Assembly: GCF_029931775.1 (NCBI RefSeq)
Contig: NC_079328.1
Coordinates: 10,344,501-10,408,500 of the forward strand
Length of the DNA: 64,000 nt
Source: Euleptes europaea
Lineage: Eukaryota; Chordata; Lepidosauria; Squamata; Sphaerodactylidae
Reading direction: 5' to 3'
A model generated the notes under the pieces. The model did no database searches and was not told the origin of the DNA. It saw nothing but the letters and a program-made list of their open reading frames with translations. This document shows positions 31,534 to 41,999 of this stretch, in pieces. Every line of letters starts with the position of its first letter. Within the stretch, counting starts at the first letter, position 1. The translations under genes and the position numbers were made by a program.

Positions 31534-31772
31534 GAGCCAGCATGGTGTAGTGGTTAAGAGCGGTGGACTCTAATCTGGGGAACTGGGTTCAACTCCCCAC
31601 TCCTGCACATGAAGCCTGCTGGGTGACCTTGGGCCAGTCACAGTTCTCTCAGAGCTCTCTCAGACCACGTGGAGGCAGGCAATGGCAAACCACCTACAAA
31701 TGTTTCTTGCTTTGAAAACCCTATGGGGTCACATGTCAGCTGTGGTTTGACGGCACTAGACACACACACAAC
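31534..31772 (+). repeat. Sauria SINE (tRNA head, BovB tail)
   Basis: A box tggtgtagtggttaagagc, B box gggttcaactcc, short body, then the BovB-like tail (aggcaatggcaaaccaccta, gtttgacggcac) and (CA)n. The target duplication tacaccga lies at 31528-31535 and 31773-31780. Confidence 0.9.
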
Positions 31773-31854
31773 TACACCGAGGCTTTGGCTTTTAACAGCA
31801 CCAGCACAACGACTCGTCACAGAGACACAAATATTTATTGCACTGAATTTATTT

Positions 31855-32095
31855 ATTTAGATACTTATACTCTGCGTTTCTCCCCAGTGGTGACCCGAAG
31901 CAGCATACCACTTTATTCTTTCTTCCTTTTTATCCTCACAACAACCCTTTGAGGTAGATTAGGCTGAGAGAGAGAAAAGAGAATAGGCGACTGGCCCAAG
32001 GTGACCCAACAAGCATAAATGGCAGAGTGGGGATTTGAACCTGGTTCTCAGATCCTCGCCTGACACTCTGACAACTGTAACGTAATTCAAGAGCA
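31855..32095 (-). repeat. degraded tRNA-type SINE
   Basis: Antisense B box gggatttgaacctgg and the block atcctcacaacaaccctttg are typical of a widespread reptile SINE-like repeat. The limits are approximate. Confidence 0.5.
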
Positions 32096-32638
32096 CACTC
32101 CAAATGGTCATACCCAGGTAGCCTCCCTGTGCGTGGCGGTCCGTTCCTTCAAACACTTGAACAGCTTGGAAGAGCTTTCTCGATGGGTTGTGTTTCTCAA
32201 GCAGTAGCAGAAATGAGTGGGGAGGGGGGGAGAGGCAGAGCCCCAGCTGGGCTCCCCCCAGCCATCTCTGCAAGTGAGAAATTTACTTGCCTCTAGAACT
32301 GGGAGGTCTTATCCTACCTGCCCGTACAGGTTGGTGCTTCTCACTGCAACCTCTAGAACTGAGTCTTGCTGATCCTCTCTTCCCTTTTTAACCTGTGAAA
32401 ATGAATGACAGGTGTGCCCAGCCAGAGGCTCCTTCTCCAGATGTGCTTTCTTGCACACTTAAAGCACTATGGTTGAGAGGACTGAGTCCTTATTAAGGCC
32501 TGGGGTGGGGAGAACAGGCTTTAAATAAGAAAAAAATATATATAAAAAAGAAAAGCCAGGTTCAGACTCAACTGCAGGGGATGAGGGTGCCTTGGAAGCC
32601 GCCTTCAGCCTTCTCATGGGAGCATCATAAAAGTGCTC
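32096..32638. other. unassigned intergenic sequence
   Basis: No gene or repeat recognised. There is an AT-rich run at about 32525. Confidence 0.4.
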
Positions 32639-32988
32639 TGCAGAATGAGGGGAGACATGATCGCTCTCTTTAAGTATTTGAAGGGCTGTCACTTAGAGGA
32701 GGGCAGGGAGCTGTTCCAGTTGGCAGCAGAGGGTGGGATTCACAATAATGGGTTGAAATTGCAGGTGGAAAGGTACCGGCTGGATATTAGGAAAATATGT
32801 TTACAGCAAGAGTTACTCAACACTGGTATCAGCTACGGGGGTGGGGGTGAGCTCCCCCTCACTGGCAGTCTTTGAGCAGAGGCTGGACAGGCACTGGCCA
32901 GGGAAGCTCTAGGCTGATCCTGCATTGAGCAGGGGGTTGGGCTAGAAGGCCTGTCTGGCCCCTTCCAACTCTATGGTTCTATGACCTG
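32639..32988 (+). mobile_element. CR1 LINE 3' end
   Basis: ORF2 tail (gaggggagacatgatcgctc; LFKYLKG-type translation) and the CR1 3' UTR ending ggcctgtctggccccttcca and atggttctatgacc. 5'-truncated. Confidence 0.9.
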
Positions 32989-33084
32989 AGGGCGCACACA
33001 CATACAGTTGTGTACTAAAGGGGCCAATCCTTTTACCCCAATACGGGGTCAGCAAAAGCAACCAGTGTATAGTGGGTTGGGGTC

Positions 33085-33350
33085 AGCGGTCCAAGTGTCG
33101 GACTAGGATCTGAGTATGCCAGGTTCAAATCCCCACTCAGCCCTGAGGCTCAGACAATGCCTCTCTGCCTGACTTTGCCTTAGCAGCCAAGAAAATTCAG
33201 GCTAAAGCTGTATTTAACCAGAGCATTTAATACCTTTAATGACTAGCATTTTTTGGGGTCAGACTGTTTTAATGTTATTATTTATGACTAGGTTTTATAC
33301 GACAGATTGTAATGGCCTTTGGCCGCAACCAGGAAACTTTATTGTATTGT
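33085..33350 (+). repeat. tRNA-type SINE head and LINE 3' UTR-like piece
   Basis: About 33085-33145 has a tRNA-like head (A-box-like gtcagcggtccaagtg, B box caggttcaaatcccc). From about 33160 the sequence resembles a LINE 3' UTR ending tggcctttggccgcaacc. The boundaries are unsure. Confidence 0.4.
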
Positions 33351-33394
33351 ATCTTTTGGAAGTATCTTCAGATATTCAACTGAAATTGACCCTT

Positions 33395-33720
33395 CTGTAA
33401 TTTAAGCCTGTTAGATCTACCGGTAGTCCTGCTCCGTGGAGCAGCAGAGAAGTCTTTGCCCTCTTCCATGGGGCATCCCTTCAGGTATCTAAGGACCATG
33501 CCCATGCCTCAGTCTTCTCCCTGCTAAACATACCCAGTTCCTTCAACCTTTCCTTGTAGGACATGTTGCTCCAGCCTGCTGAGCATCTTTGCTGCCTTCC
33601 TCTGTATCTTTATCTATATCTGTTTATCTATATCTTTCCTAAGGTGTGGCATTCCGAACTGGCCACAGGACTCCAGATGAGGTCTGGCTAGCACAGAGTA
33701 GAGTGGAACTGCTATTACTT
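33395..33720 (-). mobile_element. CR1 LINE ORF2 fragment
   Basis: The antisense strand contains the familiar CR1 segment (ggactccagatgaggtctgg, ctattacttctcatgacc). A short TATC-type low-complexity run lies at about 33605. Dead fragment. Confidence 0.6.
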
Positions 33721-33738
33721 CTCATGACCTGGATATGT

Positions 33739-33941
33739 ACACATGAAGCTGCCTTCTACTGAATCAGACCCTTGGTCCATCAATGTCAGTATTGTCTACT
33801 CAGACAGGCAGCGGCTCTCCAGGGTCTCAGGCAGGGGTCTTTCACATCCCCTACTTGCCTAGTCCCTTTAACTGGAGATGCTGGGGATTGAACCTGGGAC
33901 CTTCTGCATGCCTTGCAGATGCTCTACCACTGAGCCACAGC
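33739..33941 (-). repeat. tRNA-derived SINE, ggctcagtggtagagc family
   Basis: On the minus strand the head is gtggctcagtggtagagcat (A box) and aggttcaatcccc (B box). The body is agaccctggagagccgctgc and the 3' end is aaggcagcttcatgtgt. Sister copies lie at 34957, 56969 and 61105, all on the minus strand. Confidence 0.85.
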
Positions 33942-34548
33942 TTCTGTTAAGGCAGCCTAAACAGTTGCAGCACAGTGCCAACTTACGATCGGCTTGTGAT
34001 TGACTACAATCCTGAGGGTACTTTTCATCTGTATTACTGCCATCCTGTACTTGTGTATTGGATTCTTTTTACCCAAATGCAGAACACTGCCAAAGCTTTG
34101 CACTGGATGTGTTGCAGGTCAGACGCTGGGTACCCAAAGTTGGGTGGGATAAACAAAAAATATAGATAATGAAAATATAATCTATTTAAAGCGCTATGTC
34201 AAGATACAAATTATTTAAAAAACGTTAAAACAGCACAATGACATTCCTTGATATGTATAACCACATGCCAGACACGTTTTGGTCTGTTTGGCCTTCCTCA
34301 GTGGTCAATTGAAACCCATGTAAAACATACACACATTTACAGGTATATATACATATACAGTTTAAATCCAACCAGGTATGTATGACATTGTTTACCAGGT
34401 TGATAATTGCACACATTTTATATAGGAGACATATACAGCCCACTATAACAACTTGAGACAATCTTACCAGATTTGTCTAATTGGTAATATATTATACAAC
34501 CTATATACATACCTGGTTTGATATATATTGTCTGTATATGTGTATATA

Positions 34549-34551
<3 letters not shown>

Positions 34552-34583
<32 letters not shown>

Positions 34584-34630
34584 ATATATGTGTGTGTGTG
34601 TGTGTGTATATATGTGTGTGTGTGTGTGTA
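34552..34630. repeat. (TG)n microsatellite
   Basis: Interrupted TG/TATG run in the middle of the palindromic element. Confidence 0.9.
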
Positions 34631-34663
34631 AATGTGTGTATGTTTTGCACGGGCTTCAATTGA

Positions 34664-34700
34664 CCACTGAGGAAGGCCAAATAGGCTGAAACGTGTCTGG
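34664..34700 (+). ncRNA. hammerhead-ribozyme-like motif
   Basis: Order on the plus strand: CCA (stem I), CTGAGGA (fits CUGANGA), aggcc-aaata-ggct (pairable stem II with loop), GAAA, acgtgt (self-complementary short stem III), C as the cleavage-site base, TGG (stem I). Core positions agree with the consensus. The short stem III suggests the dimeric type known from Penelope-like elements. By eye only. Confidence 0.5.
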
Positions 34701-34956
34701 CATATGGTTATAAATATCAACCTTAGGAAATGCCATTGTGCTGTTTTAACGTTTTTAAAATAATTTTTATCTTGACATAGCAATTTAAATAAATATATTT
34801 TCATTATCTATATATTTTGTTTATCCCACCCAACCTTGGGTACCCAGCTTCTGTTTTCTAGGTTGGGTTTCATTCTCCTCTTTTTTCTTCCCATGTTGCA
34901 GGTAAACCACAAAGGCTGAGATGTCGACAACTCTTGTTTGGAGATAAATGCATGCC

Positions 34957-35090
34957 ATGAAGGTGCCTCATCCTGAGACAGACGGTTGGTCCATCTAGCT
35001 GTTCTCCAGGGCCTCAGGCAAAGGTCTTCTCAGCCCTCCTCCCTTTTGAGAGAGAGCCGGGGACCTTCTGCATCCCTAGTCACTGAGCCA
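34957..35090 (-). repeat. tRNA-derived SINE, ggctcagtggtagagc family, degraded
   Basis: Shares gaaggtgcctcatcc, ggtccatctagctgttc and ggaccttctgcatccc with the copy at 33739. Several internal losses. Confidence 0.65.
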
Positions 35091-35904
35091 AAGGGCCTTC
35101 CCTAGGACTCTCTTTGAACTTGTTCTGGAAGTAACAGAATGTTCTGGTATGATAATATTTCTGACTTCACAAAATGCAGGAGCCAAGAGCTGCCAAGAGC
35201 GCGGGCTTGAAGAGTTGGTAGTGATCAGATGCAGAGGAGGAAAGCAAGGATCACATCCCCTTTAAAGAGACTTGTAGGGGTTAGTCTCAGACTAGAATGA
35301 GGGAGACTGCCCTAGTTATGCTGCCCTACATCAACCTCTTCTCATTAAGCCCCCCACCAGTAGTCAGTTGGCTAGAGACCAGCCATTCATGCAGAGACCG
35401 GGGGATGGATACATTTCAGGGCCACGTGAAGCCTCGTCCTCTCTTCATTTACTACTTTCCTTTGTTTATGATTGCTGTTTTCCTTTTTGCAAACCGTTCA
35501 TTTGCCTGCCTGGTATTAATAAGCCTTCCCGTTTGGATGTGCCATGGGTCCACATGCTGCATTTAGCGAAACCGCCCCCCCTGCCCCGCTGTCTCCTGAA
35601 AATCTCCAGCGCTGTTTGCAATAATAGAACCAGAAATGCTTAACTATGGGTGTTTGCCTTTTCTATGAAATATTATTAGTTTTGAATCACACAAAGAATC
35701 AGAAGCCAAGGATGCCAGCTGGTGCCTTTGGGGCGGGGGTGGGGAGAGAGACAAAGTAGGAAAATAACAGACGGTGTGCAAAATGTAATTTTATATTCGT
35801 TTAAAGGCCATCTTCCCAGAGTTAGCACAGTCTTAGTTGCTCTGACATCAAACTTTGAGTAGAACTTCCACAGCTCTACATTGGCCCAAATGGGTCAAAC
35901 ATTA
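35091..35904. other. unassigned intergenic sequence
   Basis: No gene or repeat recognised. Confidence 0.4.
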
Positions 35905-35983
35905 TTTAGTTCACTGTGGCATACAAATATTTTGTGGATTAGAGGCCCCTTCATCTGATGTGATAAGTGTTACCTTAAGCTGT
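35905..35983 (-). repeat. dispersed 80-bp repeat (also at 53286)
   Basis: The stretch containing ggcatacaaatattttgtgg and gaggccccttcatctgatg is almost identical at 53286-53357. On the minus strand it resembles the 30951 family (gatgaagg, a stem-like stretch, ccacaaaa), which may be a decayed relative. Confidence 0.6.
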
Positions 35984-36008
35984 AGGGTTGCCAACCTCCA
36001 GGTACTAG
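35984..36008. mobile_element. hAT-type MITE end fragment
   Basis: tagggttgccaacctccagg at the border of the next element. The rest of the MITE is not seen. Confidence 0.5.
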
Positions 36009-36620
36009 TGGGGGAAAAACAGCACAAAGGGCTCTATAAATAAACACAATATACAATTACCTAAATTTCTACAAAGGCATATATTATTTAGTTCTTCATA
36101 TAAACCTGATACACCACTATAATTCCTATGTTAACATGCAAAAACATATGCAAATAGCAAACAACTCAACTGCCGTGAATTGTGCCAAAGCCTAACCGGC
36201 TATTGCCTAAAATCAAAATGAAAAGGATGCACAACTTTACAAGCCTAACCAGCTTTCGCCTAAATGGAAGGCAAAATACTACACACACCGGCCGTAGGCC
36301 ATTAAATCATACAATTAAACTCGAGTGAGCGAACATATAACACACTGTGAGTGCAATAATGAGTGTCCACTAACAAAAATAAGGAAAGTTCTTTCCCATG
36401 AAAAAGCTGCGCCCCGCTTGAAGTCTTGGAGGAGGGGCAGCGGTATCGAGCAAAGGATTGACTCGAAGAGTAGAATGAACACAAGAACGTGGGGTAGATC
36501 CTGCGGCACGTTTCGATACGATGCTTCATCAGCTTGTATTCTTCTCATGGAAGACAATCAATATCCCATATTATCACAGGTTAAGCAACAGCTGTATTCT
36601 GTATATATACAAAGCAAATA
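36009..36620 (-). mobile_element. unclassified repeat with hammerhead-like core
   Basis: A non-coding unit beginning in a MITE end. It contains two related internal blocks (aagcctaaccggctattgcc and aagcctaaccagctttcgcc) about 65 bp apart. On the minus strand at 36511-36532 it reads CTGATGA, 11 bases, GAAA, then acgtgcc, as in hammerhead-type repeats. The stem I and cleavage-site match is weak. Limits are approximate. Confidence 0.4.
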
Positions 36621-36902
36621 AACATAATTATTACATTTCGTCCCATGCAACCTATTTTCAGAGACACTTATTTCCTAATGTAATAGTGTAAAAGTAATGT
36701 GCATATTGTTAATGAAATAAGAGCCGATGTCTGTCAGACGTAAGGCTGGGCCAAAGATATCCAGCCTCTCAGATGTTCAGGACTCCCATGTGCCTAAGGA
36801 CTAAGCAATTAAAAAACTGCCAGACCTCTGCCCACGGAACCCTCCCAGCACCCTCCTGGTTTGGCCCTAAGCAATACTGAGCTAGGTGGCCTGGTGATCT
36901 TG

Positions 36903-37203
36903 GCAGAACCATCGTGGTGTAGTGGGTAAGAGCGGTGGTTTGGAGCGGTGGACTCTGATCTGCAGAACCGGGTTTGATTCCTCACTCCTCCACGAGTGGT
37001 GGACGCTAATCTGGTGAAGTGGATTTGTTTCCCCACTCCTTCATACATGAAGCCTGCTGGGCTAGTCACACTCTCTCAGCCTCACCTACCTGACAGGGTG
37101 TCTGCTGTGGGGAGGGGAAGGTGATTGTAAGCCGGTTTGAGTCTCCCTTAAGTGGTAGAGGAAGTCAGCATATAAAAACCAACTCCTCCTCCTCTTCTTC
37201 TTC
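36903..37203 (+). repeat. tRNA-derived SINE (CTT-tailed), full length
   Basis: A box tcgtggtgtagtgggtaaga, B box gggtttgattcc, family body, tail aaaaaccaactcctcctcct. Confidence 0.88.
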
Positions 37204-37242
37204 AAGAGGCAATACATGTATGTGCCCTTCAAACATGCCCGA

Positions 37243-37483
37243 GAGCCAGGGTGTAGTAGTTAAGAGCGGCAGACTCTAATCTGGAGAACTGGGTTCGATT
37301 CCCCACTCCTCCACATGCAGCCTGCTGGGTGACCTTGGGCTAGTCACAATTCTCTCAGCCTCACCTACCTCACAGGGTGTCTGTTGTAGGGAGAGGAAGG
37401 GAAGGGAGAGGAAGGGATTGTAAGCTCCTTTGAGACTCCTTAAAGGTAGAGAAAAAGCAGGGTATAAAAACCAACTCTTCTTC
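37243..37483 (+). repeat. tRNA-derived SINE (CTT-tailed), short variant
   Basis: A head with A box (gtgtagtagttaagagc) and B box (gggttcgattcc), but lacking the second half-repeat seen in longer copies (the internal cctccacatgag unit). Confidence 0.88.
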
Positions 37484-37839
37484 ACATGTATGCATTCTAC
37501 AGCTGGACTTCTGAGCATCACAGTCACCCTCCAAGGAAAGCTTTACAGAAGTGATTCAAGACAGTCTACCTATTATTTAGAAGGGAGCCCCATATATGGC
37601 TTAACACAACAATGTTCCCCCTGGGTTAGGGAGGTGCGCTGCAGTTTTTCTCTTCATGCCTTCAGCTCTTCCTACCAAGACCTAACCTGCTTTCTTGCCA
37701 TTCTAGGAGATGATCAGATTTATCTCCTTCATACAGAAGGAGCAATGTTTCACACCCTGGTAAATTCAGAGGGGCGTGCTTCATAACCGGGAATTTGATT
37801 GAATGAAGGTTGCTGAGATACCTGCTCTCCCTCTAGGGA

Positions 37840-37995
37840 TTTATATCGGTGCCATTGGTGTGTTGAGTCAACACGTTATAATGCTTTTAAATTGTATTTC
37901 ATTGATTTTATTGTATTGGAATGTATATTATGTTGTTAGCCGCCCTAAGCCCGGTGCTGCTGGGGGAGAATGGGATATAAATAAAAGTTATTATT
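37840..37995 (+). mobile_element. LINE 3' end fragment
   Basis: gttgttagccgccctaagcc then gggatataaataaaagttat and a TTA repeat tail, a common LINE 3' terminus in reptiles. The clade cannot be fixed by eye. Confidence 0.5.
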
Positions 37996-38317
37996 ATTAT
38001 TATAACTGCTGAATGGAATGTTTTTCCTTGTATTGACTTTCCACTGGAGACTACTCTCGATTTAGATTTCATCTCTTCCCCCCGCCCCGCCTGCATTTCT
38101 CATAGGTTAGCGGGAATATGCAGGGATATGAAAAAAAAATCTGCCAGGCCACATCCACCAAATATACACAAGGCAGGAATATAAAATAATAACCCACTGG
38201 AATATAATGATCTCAGATGAAAAACTATAGTGAACTTGACACTCAAGTGTGAAATTACCAGATTAATTTGCAATAGAGCAACAGATGTTTCACAGTTAAT
38301 ATGAACATAAGCAATGG
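37996..38317. other. unassigned intergenic sequence
   Basis: Nothing recognised. Confidence 0.4.
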
Positions 38318-38735
38318 ATAGGGTTGCCAACCGCCAGGTAGAAGAATCAAACCAGTTTACAATCACCTTCCCTTCCCCTCCCCACAACAGACACTTTGTG
38401 AGGTAGGTGGGGCTGAGAGAGTTCAGAGAACTGTGACTAGCTCAAGGTCACCCAGCTGGCTTCATGTGTAAGAGTGGGGAAACCAACCCAGTTCACCAGA
38501 TTAGTGTCTGCCGCTCATGTGGAGGAGTGGGGAATCAAACCAGGTTTTCCAGATCAGAGTCCACCGCTCCAAACCACTGTTCTTAACCACTACACCACTA
38601 GCTGGAGATCTCCTGCAATTACAACTGATCTCCAGGTGACCGAGGTCAGTTCACCTGGAGAAAATGGCCACTTTGGCAATTGGACTCTATGGCATTGAAG
38701 TCCCTCCCCTCTCCAATCCCCACCTGAGCCAAACT
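38318..38735. mobile_element. hAT-type MITE interrupted by a SINE
   Basis: Left end tagggttgccaaccgccagg at 38318-38338, then a minus-strand SINE, then the MITE body from ctagctggagatctcctgca (38598) to about 38735. The right terminus is lost. Confidence 0.75.
38339..38597 (-). repeat. tRNA-derived SINE inside a MITE
   Basis: Antisense copy from gaagaatcaaaccag to cttaaccactacacca. It starts within the 3' part of the consensus and lacks the usual CTT tail. Confidence 0.82.
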
Positions 38736-39230
38736 CCTGCCACAGCAGTGACAGACTTTGGCTTGGACGTAGCCAATGGTGGTGTGACACACACTAAGAC
38801 AGGAGACCAGCTGCCTCCTGAGCAGCTAAGGACTGGGACTAACTCAACCCCCTGCAGTGCCTCGGGGCCACCTTCCTTGCATCCCCCTAAGTAGTCACTT
38901 GGGTGGCTAGGCCACGCTTCCTCACTGCTGAAATGGTTGCCATCCTTTGACGACCATCTATGTATTTTTAAAAATAATGGTTTTAGTTGCATTGTAAGCT
39001 GCTTTGAATTCAGCCAGCTGGAAAGGCGGCTAATGATTCAAATAAATAAGCGAACTAGCAAACGAGCCACAGTAGGTTGAGCTACTGACAACTGATCAGT
39101 CACTTAAATGCAAACTCAAACTATCAGTGTTTCCATTCAATGACTTAATATTTTAATTTCATTCTCCTCTTGGACCAACATTTTGACTAAACAATAAGGG
39201 GCTCCACCATCTTCTTCCTTGCTGTTGAGC
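38736..39230. other. sequence downstream of SCP2D1
   Basis: Contains a LINE-3'-end-like piece at about 38985-39045 (ttgtaagctgctttgaattc). On the minus strand an ATTAAA hexamer at 39152-39157, about 77 bases after the SCP2D1 stop, could serve as its poly(A) signal. Confidence 0.4.
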
Positions 39231-39233
39231 GTC

Positions 39234-39707
39234 TCACAATTTGATGTAGTCTTTGAGAATAGTCTCCAGTCTGTGGCTGAGCAGGATGCTGCCTTTCACC
39301 TTTATCTTGCCCACCAAGAAAGCCCGTTGAGGCTTGACCTTGCCCAGAACGAGTTCCATGAAGTCATTTTCGGAGAGGGTGAAGATGGCATCGGCGGACT
39401 GGCGGGAAGGTCCTCGGTAGATCTCACCCGAGCCGGTCTTTAGATCCAGAGTCCATTGGGCTGCCATCAACTCCCCACTCATGATATCCCACTGAAAGAT
39501 GGCATTCACCTTTTTGACGAGCTGCCCACCAACCTCTCTGATGCGGCGACCGATTTCTTCAAACACCATGTCGCTCTGATGTCTGACAGCTTTTGCTGGA
39601 GAGGTTTTCGGGGCCATCATGAGAGCCACATAGAGTTCGGAGGTAGCCGTTTCCTCTGCTGTTTTCATCTTGGAGTGAAGATACTTTTTTTTCATTTCCT
39701 TCCACAT
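39234..39707 (-). CDS. SCP2D1: SCP2 sterol-binding domain-containing protein 1
   Basis: A single uninterrupted frame of 157 residues, matching the 156-residue human protein in length and in its MWK start. Residues 1-45 are a variable N-terminal part. About 48-157 form the SCP2 lipid-binding domain, with REVGGQLVKKVNAIFQWDI, WTLDLKTGSGEIY, ADAIFTLSENDFMELVLGK and FLVGKIKVKGSILLSHRLE as conserved blocks. The family binds sterols or other lipids in a hydrophobic tunnel; the exact ligand of SCP2D1 is not settled. It has no peroxisomal-type SKL end (it ends IKL). As in mammals it is intronless, consistent with an old retrocopy of the SCP2 C-terminal domain. Its neighbour on the same strand is DTD1, the order known from other amniotes. 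Confidence 0.95.
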   Translation of the reverse strand: MWKEMKKKYLHSKMKTAEETATSELYVALMMAPKTSPAKAVRHQSDMVFEEIGRRIREVGGQLVKKVNAIFQWDIMSGELMAAQWTLDLKTGSGEIYRGPSRQSADAIFTLSENDFMELVLGKVKPQRAFLVGKIKVKGSILLSHRLETILKDYIKL

Positions 39708-39719
39708 ATTCGGTTTCAG

Positions 39720-40574
39720 ATTGGGAGGGAGAGAAGGACCGTGAGCTATTCAGAACACGGATTTCCGATTCCTTTTGTTACAAACGCAATAGCCGTACAT
39801 GTTCCAGCAAAGGCCTCCTTGTCTCTCCAACAGTGATTTGGTATCACAAGCACCGCTGGCTTTAACACAAGATGAAGTGTGACTCATTGTTGGGCGGTCA
39901 CATTGTGAACTCAGAAGTAGCAGCCAATCAGCATCAAGTTTTGATTAAGTTGCATGCTGGAATCCCATTGGTGAATTTCAGACCAGACCAGCACCTGCAC
40001 AGGTCTGAGAGGCGGTTCAGAACAAATGCACCAGGGAAGACCAGGTCAGGAATCTCCCAACTCTCTCCAAATGAGAGAGGATCATTTAAAGCACTCCTTT
40101 CAAACTGAAGTCCAAGAGGGAGGACTGTTCTGGGGAAAAGTCTCCTGGTTCATCAATTTCCTTTTATGAATTCCAGGCAGCATCTAGATTAGCAATTATT
40201 ATTATTAAATACATTATTACATATAACAATAATGATAATTATGTATTATTCCACAACCTTGTAGACAACACAAGTGCTAACATTTACTTTGCATGTGTGT
40301 TGGGAAATGAGGGGGGGGGGAGAGGCTGATGAAGGGCTGGTAAGACAGAGATGTTCTGCCAGGCCTGTGGCTGAGGACAGCAACGGTACATATTATATCA
40401 TAGCTGGCCTCCCTGCCCACCTCTTCCGTGTTTATTTTATTCCATCGACTCTGGTGGGGCCGGATTGCTTTCCCCCCAACTCATTATGGCTCCATTGTGT
40501 ATCAGTGCGCCGCCAATCATTCTAAAGGGTTTTATTGGTTTTAGTGTCAAATTTTTCTGGTTTTTAATTATATT
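39720..40574. other. upstream of SCP2D1, unassigned
   Basis: Presumably holds the SCP2D1 promoter (minus strand). No TATA box or other site could be assigned with confidence. AT-rich tract with TTA repeats near 40195-40250. Confidence 0.4.
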
Positions 40575-40700
40575 ATGCTTAATTGAAATTTTATGTAATA
40601 ACGTTGTCCTGATTAAGGATTGTTAGCCGCTCTGAGCCTGGCCCCAGCCGGGAAAGAGCGGGTTATAAATCTAAATAATAATAACAACAAGAACAACAAT
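40575..40700 (+). mobile_element. LINE 3' end fragment
   Basis: gttagccgctctgagcctgg and gcgggttataaatctaaata with an AATAATAA-type tail. Related to the piece at 37840. Confidence 0.5.
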
Positions 40701-41348
40701 GACATGGGGGCAGGGGGAGAATAATCCTACAATTGTGTGCCCTATAAAACAAAATAAGGTAGATTGTGCCCCAGCACCCGAGAAAGAGAAGCCCTGCCGC
40801 AGGGAAGGACAACGGGCATGAGCACACTGGCCCTGCCCCCTGCCTTTATGTGATCCGAGCCGTATGCACGGTGTGAACACCAGGAGGAAGCGTCCGCACT
40901 CCCCTGTGATCTGTGATGCTGCCATCCAAATGCTGCTGGTCACAGCAGGGTGTCTGTGCAGCCACTTCCTCTGCGCATTTGCACCATACATCCACCTTGG
41001 CTATTGTAGGGAGATGGGTGCAGGGCCCAGCATGCTCGCGCCCACCTCCCTCCCTGTGCATTCAATCAGCGCACAGATGGGTCATCTGTGCTGGGCTACA
41101 GAGTGCTTTTGTCAAAGAATAGAACACAGTAGGCAGGTCGCAGCTACAGGGTGGAAGAACTCTCCTGGCTGATGTCTTCTCCACAATGTATCTTGCTGGT
41201 TGTTCCCATATTAAAAGAGTGCAGGTCGCCAGCATTGATGGGATAACTGCCTCCTTGTGAAGGAGGGGCTTGTAACATTCGTGTAGTTCCACACCCTGGG
41301 CTGGATCCAGTGGCGGCACCTTCCTGCAGCTCAAGCCTTCTCCTGACA
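40701..41348. other. unassigned intergenic sequence
   Basis: GC-richer than its surroundings, with overlapping short open frames on both strands but no recognisable protein. Confidence 0.4.
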
Positions 41349-41356
41349 CACAAGAG

Positions 41357-41513
41357 CAGGGGGATCAAACATGAGGCCCGTGGGCCGGATCCAGCCCCTT
41401 GAGAGCTCTTATCTGCCCCGCTCTCAATCTGGGCTGGCGAGGCGTGGCCCGGCTCCACCAAGTGGTATTTACGTCATATCCGGCCCTCGTAACAATTGAG
41501 TTCCACACCCCTG
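41357..41513. mobile_element. 157-bp hAT MITE
   Basis: Termini cagggggatcaaacatgagg and tgagttccacacccctg are imperfect inverted repeats of the known hAT type (GGCCCG-GGGCCGGATCC interior). Flanks cacaagag (41349-41356) and catgagag (41514-41521) match at 6 of 8. Confidence 0.7.
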
Positions 41514-41521
41514 CATGAGAG

Positions 41522-41999
41522 CCTTGTCTCAGGAGGAGGCTCTCTTTGTACTACAAGCAGAACAGATCGGTGTGATCTAATACGTGACAATCAACTCTTA
41601 ATATGTGGCGATCAATCTAATACATGGCTCTCTGGTTAAGGGATCCTTAGGAGGTGGATGTTTCCAAACATGTTTGCTCCAACTGCACACTGTTTTTCAG
41701 GTGCACACCAATGAAGTAAAATGTTTGAAGTGTTCCTTATTTGTACGCCTAAGTGAAGATCAGATTCCAAGAGTATTTAAGAATATGATTTATATCTAGC
41801 ATGTGCAAAACATAAACTCAATCCCCGTATCATATCCCTGCCTCCCCACTTACCTGCATGTAACCAGAATGGAATTCAAAATGACTGTTCTTTTCTCAGT
41901 GTATTGCAAGTAACACTCTGATTTTAAACAAGAGTGATACCTGCCTTACCAGCTCTATAGTTCTGTGACGTACCACCCCATCAGCCTATTTCACTATGG
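41522..41999. other. unassigned intergenic sequence
   Basis: Nothing recognised. Confidence 0.4.

Larger units (their letters stand above)
34125..34848. mobile_element. large palindromic element with hammerhead-like arms
   Basis: Outer arms (about 34125-34350 and 34620-34848) are inverted copies, from gctgggtacccaaagttggg to its complement at 34848. A (TG)n run and a central region of about 110 bp lie between them. No coding. The right arm on the plus strand (34664-34700) carries a good hammerhead-like core. The matching site in the left arm (about 34268-34306, minus) has lost the GAAA. The arrangement resembles tail-to-tail Penelope-like insertions, but no protein remains to prove it. Confidence 0.65.

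Noticed and set aside
34418-34804. 128-codon frame rich in His-Thr-Tyr
   Set aside because: Translation of the (TG)n microsatellite and palindrome arms.
1-39000. first exon of SLC24A3 expected by synteny
   Set aside because: No frame with a matching signal-peptide/exchanger start was recognised; cannot be supported.
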